DNA of 40,985 nt, from positions 1-40,985 of the forward strand of contig JAITUQ010000045.1 of assembly GCA_031286225.1 (NCBI GenBank), given 5' to 3'. The notes beneath the pieces are model-generated. The model saw nothing but the letters and a program-made list of their open reading frames with translations. It searched no databases and was not told the DNA's origin. This DNA comes from Candidatus Methanorudis spinitermitis (GTDB lineage: Archaea; Methanobacteriota; Methanobacteria; Methanobacteriales; Methanobacteriaceae). Shown piece by piece: positions 22,936 through 31,479 of the stretch. Every line of letters starts with the position of its first letter. Position 1 is the first letter of the stretch. Position numbers and translations under genes: made by a program.

Positions 22936-23841
22936 TCACAAATCTTCCTCATTTATAGAATAGTGGATTTCGATATTGTTACTTGTAAAATAAGTGTCAA
23001 CCCCATCTGGAAGCACCCAGTTTACACTAACACTTCCTGGTTGAAAGTAACCATTTTGCTCTTTGTAGTTAGAATATGTCACATACCAAGGCACCAGTGA
23101 ACTGCCCTTATTGTTATTATCCATATATCTGTCATTAGTATCAAACTGGATAATATTTCCTTTATCGTCAAATGTGAATTTCCCCTTTGCAGAAACATCT
23201 TTCCATACAATCTCAAATTCTACTCTATGATCATCTAGCACTCTCCATGTAATGAAGTCTTGTAAAAAAAATGAAGGCATATATACTGCATCTGCAAGTG
23301 TGGTTATCAATTGACTTTGATCCATCTCAACTCCAGTTACATGAAAAAGTTGAAATAGCTTTCCAAGCATTACTGTCATGGACCCATGACCATCCAATAC
23401 ACTGTCTTTGGCCTGTATTGGCATTCCAACTATTTTACCATTGAGAAAAGCATGCCGGTCCGGTCTTTTTGCAAAATTAACCTGGATGAATTCTATGTTT
23501 ATTGGCTTTTTACCTGCTGAGGTACGGAATTTTGAATTATAAAAGTGTATCAACATGTTATCCATAAATAAATGGTTCAAATATCCACCATTAATAATAT
23601 GTTGACGGAGTAACGCAGGTAATTCAGCAATACTATCTTCAGTAAATACATTTTGTGGATTTTCTTGTGTAGTTATTTCTGCAAAAGATCTTTTTATATC
23701 TGCCAAATATTGTTTCTGGAGCCTTCCACCAGGTAGTGTAAAATAAACAATTGTAGCTAATATTACAATAAGTATTACTATTAGCCAAACCATATTTGTC
23801 CACATCTGATACCTCTTTTTCCTAAACCATAATCTAATCAT
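22936..23841 (-). CDS. DUF6544-like membrane-anchored protein of unknown function
   Basis: A 301-residue protein. A basic N-terminus (RLWFRKKR) and one hydrophobic helix at about 16-36 anchor it, with the rest predicted outside the membrane or in the lumenal phase. The soluble part has LPALLRQHI near residue 70 and FARRPDRH-like, FLNGKIVGM and later WYVTYSNYKEQNGYFQPGSV segments. These recall the DUF6544 family common in Clostridia and other bacteria. I am fairly, not fully, sure of that match. Base and codon use are less AT-extreme than in its neighbours and TAGCTA is rare, which suggests acquisition. It sits alone between uvrB and the DHH gene with spacers on both sides. Function unknown. 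Confidence 0.65.
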   Translation of the reverse strand: MIRLWFRKKRYQMWTNMVWLIVILIVILATIVYFTLPGGRLQKQYLADIKRSFAEITTQENPQNVFTEDSIAELPALLRQHIINGGYLNHLFMDNMLIHFYNSKFRTSAGKKPINIEFIQVNFAKRPDRHAFLNGKIVGMPIQAKDSVLDGHGSMTVMLGKLFQLFHVTGVEMDQSQLITTLADAVYMPSFFLQDFITWRVLDDHRVEFEIVWKDVSAKGKFTFDDKGNIIQFDTNDRYMDNNNKGSSLVPWYVTYSNYKEQNGYFQPGSVSVNWVLPDGVDTYFTSNNIEIHYSINEEDL

Positions 23842-23901
23842 AAAATGGCATTTTATAAATAAACACCATTAATATCATTAATTTAAATAAAAATTTTCTA
23901 A

Positions 23902-26133
23902 TTAATTCATATCAGAAATTTCTTTTGCAAAGCTTGTTAATACTTTTTTTGATAGTCCTTCTATAAATTTCAATGATCCTGCACATTCATGTCCTCCACC
24001 ATCAATACCAGCTTCTGGAATTTTATCTTGAAGTTTCCAAACAATTTCATTGAGATTGAATCCAAATTTTTCATTAACAGCATCAGTAGCTCTTATAACT
24101 CCAAAATCAGGACCATATGATAGAGTTATTATTGGTGTCTCTTCTCCTAGCTTTTTAACTATTGAGTCATGAACAAAACCACAGGTCTTACCTGGTGCAG
24201 GGAATGTAAATCTATGTGCAAATTTTTCAACATCTAAAATATTGAAATAAACACCATTAGCTAGTTTTTCCTGCTTTATGTTAGGTAAAGTAGCTTTTAA
24301 TTGGATATTTACTCGTTTTTTGTATTCTTTAAACAAAGCATTAACTAATTTTTTATGTTTGTCAATATTATCAACAGCTAAAATGGTATCCATTATTCCC
24401 CGACCATTCATAAATCTAAGATAATATGCTTCAAAATCAACACAAGCAGCTATTTTATCTAAATCTTCTCTTTTGTATCCTTTCTTTTCAGCAATAGCTA
24501 TGTATTGTTCTGCTTCATCTGATCTGGCATGATCTCCTAAAGCAGCTATTCCTGGTAGATGACTAATAAGTTCTCTAATTTCAGGATTTACTATATTAGC
24601 TACCTCTACAGCTAATGCTCCAGCAGTAATTTGAGAGTCTCCTCCAACAAGATAAGGATTAACATGAACATCTACAAATTCATCTACCTCAACCTTTCCC
24701 TCATGAACTTCTCCAGGGAAATGATGGTCGATTACAACAATCTCTATATTATAAATTTTAGCTTTCATCAATGCTAAAAGATCTTCTTCTGTTGAACCAT
24801 TATCTAAAAGAACAATCAAAGGCAACTTTTGCCCATGCCTTTGGAGATCTTCTAATGCAAAAGATAAATCTTTAACAACATCTTCTAATTCATAAAAAGG
24901 AGCTTTACTAGGCGATCTTCTAAAATAATGCCATTCAGCATCACTACTTGGACTCATTTCTCTAAGAAGAGGCACAACAGCTTTTTCCATAGCTACACCA
25001 GCACATATTCCATCTGCATCAGCATGATGTCTAAGAAGAATTGTTCTCCCATCCATAATAGCTTTTCTAATAGCTTTTGCAGCTTTTCTCATTTTTGGTT
25101 GAAGTTTATCTAAAATTTCACTTTTTATAAGACTATCTACTTCATCAGGTTCAGCTCTCTCATCTAATGCTTTATCAATAAGTTGACGTACTTTACTTGC
25201 AGTTTTTCCTTCTAACTTTTCTATAGTTTCAGATTCAATCTGTATTTTTCCACTGTGTTGGTTTACTTCTCCAATAACTTCCACAATATCTCCATTTTCA
25301 ATATTAGGGTAAACTCTAACTCCAGCTTCATCAAAAGCCGCAGCCCATGTAATAGCTGTTTCATCAGTTATAGTAAATATTGTAGGCCCAGAAGTTTGCT
25401 GTACTTGAATTACTTCTCCTTGAACTTTGACGATTTTTCCAAGGGATTTATTATCAAGAGAATCTATTTTTGTTCTAGCTATGTTCTTTTTAACTTTTTC
25501 AAGTTCCCAATCCCCAATAATATTAGCTGGACTCATGTCTACTTCTCTTTTGTGAGGTTTAAATTCAATTATTTTTACAAATATTTCCTCTCCAACAGTA
25601 TAATCAGGATTTCCAGTTCTCATTAATCCCCAAACTTGATTATTTAAACTAACAAACACTCCATATTTTTCTACTCTTGTGATTTTTCCTTTGTAAACAG
25701 AGTTAATTTCTAAATCTTCCATTTCACACATTGGATCTAAAACAAATACAATTTGCTTAGCTAATTTTTCTTTTTCTAATCTTTTTTTCTCTTCTAACTT
25801 TTTCTTTTTAATTTTAATATTACATTCCTTACAATAGCTATATTTTTCATCAATAATTTTACCACATGACTTACAACTGGTAACTTCACCAGTTCCTTTA
25901 CATGTTTGACATTCCTCAAAAACATCTATCTTCCCTTTTCCTTTACAAGCTTCACATGGAACATCTTGAACAGACTCTAAGTCAAATTTTGCTTTCGCAC
26001 TTCCACTTACACCTTTAAAATGATTTTTAACCTCAAGGCTATTTTGAAACCCAGTTCCATCACATGATTTACATGTTTTTCTTTCTGTCACTTGTGAACC
26101 AGTTCCTTTACAGTTAGGGCATGATTTTTTCAT
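23902..26133 (-). CDS. multidomain DHH phosphoesterase (RecJ-like) with DnaJ zinc finger, S1 and OB domains
   Basis: A 743-residue archaeal nucleic-acid enzyme. In order: four CxxCxGxG zinc-finger repeats like those of DnaJ (about 5-75), then a CKSC...CKEC ribbon (about 86-102) and a short Lys/Glu coiled coil. An S1 RNA-binding domain (about 140-200) and an OB-fold domain (about 225-300) follow. The DHH phosphoesterase core has HHADADG near residue 368, LLDNGS and IDHH near 450, and a C-terminal DHHA1 part ends in GIDGGGHECAGS. DHH proteins of this type hydrolyse single-stranded nucleic acids or short oligonucleotides. RecJ-like archaeal members act in replication or repair. The added S1 domain points to RNA. 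GGA upstream supports the ATG. Substrate unproven. Confidence 0.88.
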   Translation of the reverse strand: MKKSCPNCKGTGSQVTERKTCKSCDGTGFQNSLEVKNHFKGVSGSAKAKFDLESVQDVPCEACKGKGKIDVFEECQTCKGTGEVTSCKSCGKIIDEKYSYCKECNIKIKKKKLEEKKRLEKEKLAKQIVFVLDPMCEMEDLEINSVYKGKITRVEKYGVFVSLNNQVWGLMRTGNPDYTVGEEIFVKIIEFKPHKREVDMSPANIIGDWELEKVKKNIARTKIDSLDNKSLGKIVKVQGEVIQVQQTSGPTIFTITDETAITWAAAFDEAGVRVYPNIENGDIVEVIGEVNQHSGKIQIESETIEKLEGKTASKVRQLIDKALDERAEPDEVDSLIKSEILDKLQPKMRKAAKAIRKAIMDGRTILLRHHADADGICAGVAMEKAVVPLLREMSPSSDAEWHYFRRSPSKAPFYELEDVVKDLSFALEDLQRHGQKLPLIVLLDNGSTEEDLLALMKAKIYNIEIVVIDHHFPGEVHEGKVEVDEFVDVHVNPYLVGGDSQITAGALAVEVANIVNPEIRELISHLPGIAALGDHARSDEAEQYIAIAEKKGYKREDLDKIAACVDFEAYYLRFMNGRGIMDTILAVDNIDKHKKLVNALFKEYKKRVNIQLKATLPNIKQEKLANGVYFNILDVEKFAHRFTFPAPGKTCGFVHDSIVKKLGEETPIITLSYGPDFGVIRATDAVNEKFGFNLNEIVWKLQDKIPEAGIDGGGHECAGSLKFIEGLSKKVLTSFAKEISDMN

Positions 26134-26198
26134 AGTTTTCCTCTAAAATAAAATATAATATCTATGATTTTTTTATTTAAATAATACTTATTCTTTTT

Positions 26199-26330
26199 GA
26201 AAGTATTCATTTATTTAAAGATTATAAATAAATAATATAACTCCATTTTAAAAATATTCATTAATTTAAAGATAATAAACTAAATTAAATACAAGTTCAT
26301 TTTAAAAATGTTTATGATTTTATGATAATA
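26199..26330. repeat. three degenerate tandem units, about 50-54 bp
   Basis: Units start near 26199, 26249 and 26303. Each begins with a variant of AAAATATTCATT followed by ATTTAAAGATAATAAA and ends in TTCATTTT. Similarity falls along the array. The remaining 524-base spacer (26134-26657) holds AT-rich sequence only, including a frame on the minus strand that I reject as a gene. Confidence 0.5.
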
Positions 26331-26657
26331 AAAGTTAATAAAATATTTTCTAAATTTATTTAAATGATTTAAATAAGATAAAAAATTATAAAACTTAAAA
26401 TATTTAAAGTAATTTCTATAGTTTATTAAAACAATCCTAAATAATATAAAAATATTGATAGTGATATGATTCTGATTCTGCAAAAATTATAATCTATATA
26501 AATAGGATATTATCAAACAACTATTAACTACTATCAATTAATTATTTACTATTAATTAATCAATTATAAGAGTATTATAAAACAATTAAAGTTTTCACAA
26601 GATTAAACTTACAATAAATGTGAAATTATCACAATTAGTGGATAATATTATAAAAAA

Positions 26658-27152
26658 TCAAATAAAATCAAATTTGTCAGGATTATTTATAACAAGATTT
26701 TGACGTTGGTTTTGAACAATTACACCTTGCATCATGAAAGAATTTGCCTTTGTTACATATTCATTAGCTGTTTCATTATTTCCTGATTTAAAATATTGAA
26801 TAGCTAACTGTAAATTCATTGTTGCATTTTGTTTCAAAGCGATTTCTTCTTTTATTAAATTAATATATTGAATATAAAGTGCATTGTTAAGTTCATCTAC
26901 ATTGTCAATTGAAAGTAATTTATTTTGCCCTTCATTGAAATTAGTGACAGCTTTTTTAATTTTCTCATCAGCAACGTTGTAATTATGACTATTAACATAA
27001 TTAACTGCTTCATTGTAATAACTATCACCATCGACAATGTTTTGACTAATTTTAGGCATTAATAAGTTAATATTATCTAAAGGTGAATTTATACACCCAC
27101 TAATAGCTACAGTAAGAAACAAAACAATAGCTATTATAATTTTTTTATTCAT
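26658..27152 (-). CDS. small predicted lipoprotein
   Basis: A 164-residue protein with an N-terminal Lys-Lys, a hydrophobic stretch and the lipobox-like AISGC (Cys at 20), so it is probably exported and lipid-anchored. The mature part is almost all helix. A heptad-rich region (about 40-150) contains repeated Tyr-Asn/Ala patterns such as YYNEAVNYVNSHNY and LQLAIQYFKSGNNETANEY, which read like two TPR-like helix pairs. No catalytic motif is seen. The start lies 20 bases downstream of the stop of the 290-residue membrane protein on the same strand, so the two are very likely an operon and may act together at the envelope. The family is not recognised. Confidence 0.72.
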   Translation of the reverse strand: MNKKIIIAIVLFLTVAISGCINSPLDNINLLMPKISQNIVDGDSYYNEAVNYVNSHNYNVADEKIKKAVTNFNEGQNKLLSIDNVDELNNALYIQYINLIKEEIALKQNATMNLQLAIQYFKSGNNETANEYVTKANSFMMQGVIVQNQRQNLVINNPDKFDFI

Positions 27153-27172
27153 ATTATCAAGAATACTTATTT

Positions 27173-28045
27173 TTAATCTTTATCCATCCTGTTTTTAATT
27201 TCTTCTTTAAAGTCTTCTATTTTTTCGTTAATTTCTTCTTTAAAATCTTCTAGCTTATTTTTAATTTTTTCTTTTAATTCTTTCAAAAAGTTAATAGTTT
27301 CATCATAATAAGTTCCAAATAATGCTACAATAACTCCTAAAATACCCATGAAAAAAATAATTAAATTTCTATCCGGCATATTATTCTTAGTATCATCAAT
27401 AGCTTTTTGTATTGGACCTTCAACAGAAGATATGATGATTTCATTTGATTCTAAATAATTTAAAAGATTATTGATTTTACTTGATTCTACATTAATTTTA
27501 ATTTTAATAATTGAATATTTGGTCTGAATATCTGCAGTAAATACTAACCATTCTGATAAAGTTTTTATTGCATTATTTGCATCATATCCTTTTGTTATGT
27601 TTATATTAATTTTTCCAGAAGAATCTACTTCCCAGGATTTGAAATTTTCATCAACAACTGGGATTTTATCTTCAATAATCTCTTTTCTTTCATTAGAAAA
27701 ATTCGTGGTTTCAAGGAATATTCCATCATTTTCAACTGAAACAACACCATCAACTTCTTCAATCTGTTTTATGATCTTACTTGCACTGTTATTAGTTGAA
27801 ATTTCAACATAGACAACTTCATTTTCACCTAAGATATGGTGAACTTCTCCTACAACATAAGGTAATTCATCATAGATTGGAGCAATTAAAAATCCTCCTC
27901 CAACAAGCCCAATGACAAACCCTATACCTACAATTAATAATACATCTTTTTTTTCAATCATGGGTACTAATAAGCCCATTGAAAAAACAAAAGCTAATAA
28001 TAAAATGAATAAAACTATAAGAATAATTGAGGTTATAATATCCAT
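27173..28045 (-). CDS. membrane protein of unknown function with long C-terminal coiled coil
   Basis: A 290-residue protein. Two hydrophobic helices lie at the N-terminus (about 5-28 and 36-58). An extracytoplasmic-looking domain of about 150 residues follows (VYVEISTNN, VDGVVSVENDG, and a second similar half ending in IISSVEGP), then a third helix at about 224-243. The cytoplasmic tail is a charged coiled coil in which the short motif KEEI/KIEDFKEEI recurs (about 250-288). The two central halves may be related ACT- or divergence-type alpha/beta folds. The gene directly precedes the lipoprotein gene. I do not recognise the family; it may be restricted to Methanobacteriales. Confidence 0.7.
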   Translation of the reverse strand: MDIITSIILIVLFILLLAFVFSMGLLVPMIEKKDVLLIVGIGFVIGLVGGGFLIAPIYDELPYVVGEVHHILGENEVVYVEISTNNSASKIIKQIEEVDGVVSVENDGIFLETTNFSNERKEIIEDKIPVVDENFKSWEVDSSGKININITKGYDANNAIKTLSEWLVFTADIQTKYSIIKIKINVESSKINNLLNYLESNEIIISSVEGPIQKAIDDTKNNMPDRNLIIFFMGILGVIVALFGTYYDETINFLKELKEKIKNKLEDFKEEINEKIEDFKEEIKNRMDKD

Positions 28046-28062
28046 GAAATCTTACCTAATAC

Positions 28063-28173
28063 CTATGATTATATTACAATTTTTATTAATCCTATAATTA
28101 GATCGTAATTTTTACCCCATAGTTGAGTTTCAATCCTTATTAATCCTATGATTGAATTACAATCTTTATTTAT
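28063..28173. repeat. four degenerate tandem units of 26-30 bp
   Basis: Units start at about 28063, 28091, 28118 and 28144. They share the pattern CCTATGATT...TTACAAT..TTATTAAT with substitutions and small gaps. The array lies just upstream of the 290-residue membrane protein gene, in its leader or promoter. It is not CRISPR-like, because the units abut without unique spacers and are poorly conserved. Confidence 0.5.
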
Positions 28174-28238
28174 AATATATTTGTTTAATAATTTCAAAAA
28201 TTATAATGAAATTATTTTTTTTACATTTTTCTGAAAAT

Positions 28239-28307
28239 ATAACTTTACTATCTAATCTAAAAATATAACCTTACTATCTAATCTAAAAATATTATCTTAC
28301 TATTTTA
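28239..28307. repeat. 26-bp tandem repeat, 2.6 copies
   Basis: Two copies (28239-28264, 28265-28290) differ at one base; each contains TTACTATCTAATCTAAAAAT. A partial third copy follows to 28307. It lies in the spacer between the class III signal peptide gene and the membrane protein gene. Confidence 0.7.
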
Positions 28308-28385
28308 TATAAGTAATTAATCATTATAATATTTTTTAAAAACTTTAAAAATTTTTCTTGAATAATTTTATTATTCTCAAACATT

Positions 28386-28397
28386 AAAAAAAAAAAA
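28386..28397 (-). terminator. twelve-U terminator after the class III signal peptide gene
   Basis: A run of twelve A on the + strand gives twelve U in the minus-strand transcript, 24 bases after the stop codon at 28421. This is the longest T-tract at a gene end in the window and a good archaeal terminator candidate. It separates this gene pair from the membrane protein/lipoprotein pair. Confidence 0.6.
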
Positions 28398-28420
28398 GTT
28401 CTAAAAAGTCTTCAAATAAA

Positions 28421-28909
28421 TTAAATAGGCCTATTAACAATGATTTCAGAGCTATTTAGTGGCCATTCAATAATTATAGCATTGTAACCTTTAATTAAAT
28501 GTAAATCAAAATTTAAATTAGGGTATTTGTAGCTAAGTTCAATTTTCTTCATTGATCCATCACTTAAAACATTATAAACAGTAGCTAATCCTTCATCAGA
28601 ATTAGGATTTTTAGAAAATCTAACAGTAAGATCCTTTGGAACTTGAATAGCTATTGTTCTTTTAGATCCTGCCCCATTAGAATAAACTGAATCAACTCCA
28701 TTAGCTATTTTTGATAGTTCTGATTTTATTTCCAGCGAAGCAGAGCTATCAAATCCCAAATCAATTCCTAAATTAGCTAATGGCAATGTAATTGAAACTA
28801 AAATCAAAATAGCTAAAAATGAAATTAATAAAAATTCCAAAGATAATTGCCCTTTTAAATCTTTAAAAAAATTATTTTTCATTATAGAAATAATTAAGAA
28901 TAGATCCAT
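28421..28909 (-). CDS. class III signal peptide protein (pilin-like)
   Basis: A protein of 162 residues, or 153 from an internal Met at 28882. The sequence KG|QLSLEFLL followed by a hydrophobic stretch is the archaeal class III (QxSxExxxL) signal, cut just before the Gln by an EppA-type peptidase. It belongs to pilin-like proteins of methanogens. The mature protein has one N-terminal helix and a beta-rich globular part. GGTGAT three bases before the ATG at 28909 has the same spacing as the dfx site and favours that start, though it adds an unusual hydrophobic MDLFLIISI before the usual basic leader. The stop of the A24 peptidase gene lies 21 bases upstream, so the enzyme and its likely substrate are cotranscribed. 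Confidence 0.83.
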   Translation of the reverse strand: MDLFLIISIMKNNFFKDLKGQLSLEFLLISFLAILILVSITLPLANLGIDLGFDSSASLEIKSELSKIANGVDSVYSNGAGSKRTIAIQVPKDLTVRFSKNPNSDEGLATVYNVLSDGSMKKIELSYKYPNLNFDLHLIKGYNAIIIEWPLNSSEIIVNRPI

Positions 28910-28930
28910 AATATCACCTTAATATTGGAT

Positions 28931-30109
28931 TCAAATGATTTGTAGACAGTTTAAAATATTATTCAAAATATTAACAATAAGGACCGAAAGGTCTCCAAAA
29001 AAAATAGCTATTATTAAAGCAATAGCTATTGAAGGAGCAAAAGGAACTCCAATTTTAATTGAAGTAGTTTCATGGATGAAACCCAGTTTAAATAATTTTT
29101 TAATAAATGAAATATCCTGAATTGTTAATCCAGCAGCTGTTGATAAACTTAAAATGTATTTTAATTCTTTTTCACTTGATTTTGAGGATTTTATTTGTTT
29201 AATATTTATGTTTGACTTATCAAAGTCAAGTTTATCCCTAATTTTTTTAAAAGTTTTATTATGCTTTTTATCAATAATAAGATCAATATTATGAATAATC
29301 ATTCCCTCACTTAAATTAAAAATAGCTATTTCCTTATTAGAAGCATTTTTTATAAAATTTTTAAAATTTTTAAACAATTTAAATAAAAATGATGAAATAA
29401 ATGAAAAAATAACACTAAATAATAAAAAATAGAATGAATAGTAGATATTTGAATAAATTCCTGTAAATATTAGTAGTAATGATGAAAAAAATAGTGAAAA
29501 TAGAATTTTTTTAAAAATTAGATTTTTATTATTATTAAATCTGTATTTTATATTATTAAAATTCATAATTTCATTATACTTAACTAAATTAGTCTTAATT
29601 CTACTTATTAAATTGTAAAGATTCATGATTTTCTTATATTTAAATTTATTGCTTTTCAAATAGTTTTTATAGTTATTGAAAATTAAAAAAATTATTAAAA
29701 ATGGAAAGGAAATTAAAATACTGTTAAAAATCAAGGTTAATGGAAATGGATAAATTGCAATAAGAGGAAATTGCATATCAAAAAATTGAAATTTGAATAT
29801 ATTTGGTGAATAAAACATAGATGCAACAATAGCTGTAAGTAGCTTTACATCACCACCTGCCCATAGCTTAATTTTCCATAAGATATAACAAAGTAGGAAT
29901 GTGAAACTTGCTAAAATAATCGAGCTTAAAACATAGTTACTATCATTGTAAAAAATTGAAAAAAAAGAATTTATAGCTATTCCAAATACAAACAAAAACA
30001 ATGTTAATTTGTTTGGAATGATTCCTTTTTTTAAGTCAAAGTAAGCAGCTATTATTGTAATGGTTAGTGTGATAAATATTGGAAAGAAAAAAATATTCAT
30101 AAAAATCAT
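28931..30109 (-). CDS. A24 family prepilin peptidase (EppA-like)
   Basis: A 392-residue integral membrane aspartyl protease. The two catalytic aspartates are Asp25 in AAYFDLKKGIIPN and Asp87 in the GGD motif (KLWAGGDVKLL), as in archaeal A24 peptidases. About six hydrophobic helices are visible. A long Asn/Lys-rich central region (about 150-260) separates the catalytic part from a C-terminal domain ending in two helices, as in the Peptidase_A24 archaeal C-terminal families. EppA from methanococci removes class III signal peptides, and a QxSxE protein is encoded immediately downstream, so that function is inferred. At 392 residues it is at the long end for the family. The start may instead be the Met at 30100. 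Confidence 0.85.
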   Translation of the reverse strand: MIFMNIFFFPIFITLTITIIAAYFDLKKGIIPNKLTLFLFVFGIAINSFFSIFYNDSNYVLSSIILASFTFLLCYILWKIKLWAGGDVKLLTAIVASMFYSPNIFKFQFFDMQFPLIAIYPFPLTLIFNSILISFPFLIIFLIFNNYKNYLKSNKFKYKKIMNLYNLISRIKTNLVKYNEIMNFNNIKYRFNNNKNLIFKKILFSLFFSSLLLIFTGIYSNIYYSFYFLLFSVIFSFISSFLFKLFKNFKNFIKNASNKEIAIFNLSEGMIIHNIDLIIDKKHNKTFKKIRDKLDFDKSNINIKQIKSSKSSEKELKYILSLSTAAGLTIQDISFIKKLFKLGFIHETTSIKIGVPFAPSIAIALIIAIFFGDLSVLIVNILNNILNCLQII

Positions 30110-30508
30110 ACTTAAATTAATAAAGATATTATTAATAATAATTATAAAATAAGTATTATTTAAATTTAATGAAAGTTAAATAAATTTAAAGTGTATTTTT
30201 CTAATCCATGGGAATTTTTTTATATCTTCCTATTTTACATCTTATTTAGTTTTTTACGATTAGGTAAATAAGTTTTTAACAGTTTCCAATATTACACCTT
30301 TGTTTTAACTTTTTTATTTTAATTTATTATTGTTTTTCTTTAAAAGTAGTAATATATATGTCATTTTTTTCATAAAATCTATATATAGAAGTTTTTAAAA
30401 ATTTTAAGATTATTTTTAAAAAATTTTAATAGCTTCTTTAAAAAATTTTTAATATTAACTGTTTATTTTTTTATTAAATGATATCTACAAGTGGAAGTGA
30501 ACATTTTT
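30110..30508. other. divergent promoter region between the A24 peptidase and the Rpn-like gene
   Basis: About 400 bases of T-rich sequence. A degenerate triplicate of a roughly 22-base unit (TTTAAAAATTTTAA variants) runs from about 30392 to 30455, just before the Rpn-like gene. Promoters for both flanking genes must lie here; no single TATA box stands out. No RNA gene is seen. Confidence 0.4.
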
Positions 30509-31351
30509 ATGAAAAATTTTGATCCTTTAAATGATTTTTTGTTTTCAAAGTTTATGGGTAGTGAAGGTTGTGAGAATATACTTTTATCCTTTTTCAATAG
30601 TATTTTTAAGGAAGTGGGAATTAAAAGGATAGAATCTATAGATATTATAGATAATAAATTTTTATCTGCAGATATTAAAGGTAATAAGTCCTGCATTTTA
30701 GATTTACGGTCAAAAGCTAATGATGGGCGTAGGATTAATTTGGAACTGCAAAACCGCAACACTTATCATTTCATAAAACGGAGCATTCTTTATATTGCTC
30801 GTGAGATTTCCAATTCTGCAAAAGAAGGAAATTTTAACAGTTTAAAACCTCATATATTAATTAATTTATTAAATTTCAATTTCTGCAAAGAATCAGACTA
30901 TAATGCAAAATTTAATATAATAGATATTAGAAATATAAATTGTATATACTCTAATCTTATAACCATTATCAATATAGATTTAGTAGTTTTCAGAAGACTA
31001 AAAAATAAAGATTTTAACAATCCATTACACAGATGGTTGATATTTTTAGATAAAAATAGTCCTAAAAAACTTGTTAAAAAGGTGATTTGGATGGATGATG
31101 ATATTAAATTAGCTGATAAGAAAATTAAAGAAGCTCTATCTGATGAACAGGCACTGCATGATTATTACATGAGAGATCTTGCAAAAATGGAATACATTAG
31201 CGACATGGAAACTTCAAAAGAAAAAGGCAAAAAAGAAGGTAAAAGAGAAGAAAAAATAGAAATAGCTAGTAAGTTAAAAAATAAAGGAATTCCTCTTGAA
31301 ATAATAGCTGAAACAACAAACATTCCAATATCAAAAATTAAGAAACTGTAA
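30509..31351 (+). CDS. Rpn-family PD-(D/E)xK nuclease/transposase-like protein
   Basis: A 280-residue protein of the Rpn / PDDEXK_2 family, long annotated as a putative transposase and known in Escherichia coli as recombination-promoting nuclease. The N-terminal FDPLNDFLFSKFMGSE, the nuclease core ILDLRSKANDGRRINLELQ (Asp, then Glu-x-Gln) and YIAREIS are typical. The C-terminus has a Lys/Glu-rich helix (about 230-250) and a short helix-turn-helix-like end, GIPLEIIAETTNIPISKIKKL. The start is the ATG at 30509, with AAGTGA eight bases upstream; an upstream in-frame GTG at 30491 is less likely. The gene converges on DUF998, with a T-rich spacer (runs near 31458). No inverted repeats flank it, so it is not an obvious insertion sequence. 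Confidence 0.85.
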   Translation: MKNFDPLNDFLFSKFMGSEGCENILLSFFNSIFKEVGIKRIESIDIIDNKFLSADIKGNKSCILDLRSKANDGRRINLELQNRNTYHFIKRSILYIAREISNSAKEGNFNSLKPHILINLLNFNFCKESDYNAKFNIIDIRNINCIYSNLITIINIDLVVFRRLKNKDFNNPLHRWLIFLDKNSPKKLVKKVIWMDDDIKLADKKIKEALSDEQALHDYYMRDLAKMEYISDMETSKEKGKKEGKREEKIEIASKLKNKGIPLEIIAETTNIPISKIKKL

Positions 31352-31479
31352 ATTATATTTTATAAATTAATGAGTAATTAATATTATTATAGCTTTTTAG
31401 CAAATCTTTTAAACATTTTCCTAATATTTAATCATTATTATTTTATACAATTATTCCTTTTTTTCTTTTATAAAATTTT

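Noticed and set aside
25255..25626. 123-residue + strand frame inside the DHH gene
   Set aside because: Antisense to a conserved multidomain gene; composition is Ser/Phe/Asn-rich, typical of a reverse-strand shadow.
26280..26483. 67-residue minus-strand frame upstream of the lipoprotein
   Set aside because: It is almost only Asn, Ile, Phe, Tyr, Lys and Leu, as expected from random AT-rich DNA, overlaps a degenerate tandem repeat and lacks a ribosome binding site.
28063..28173. Possible small CRISPR, because one unit contains GAGTTTCAATCC
   Set aside because: The units are contiguous, poorly conserved and 26-30 bases in period, leaving no room for spacers, and no cas gene is present.
30509..31351. 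Calling the Rpn-like gene an insertion sequence
   Set aside because: No inverted repeats or target duplications flank it, and Rpn proteins are often stand-alone nucleases.
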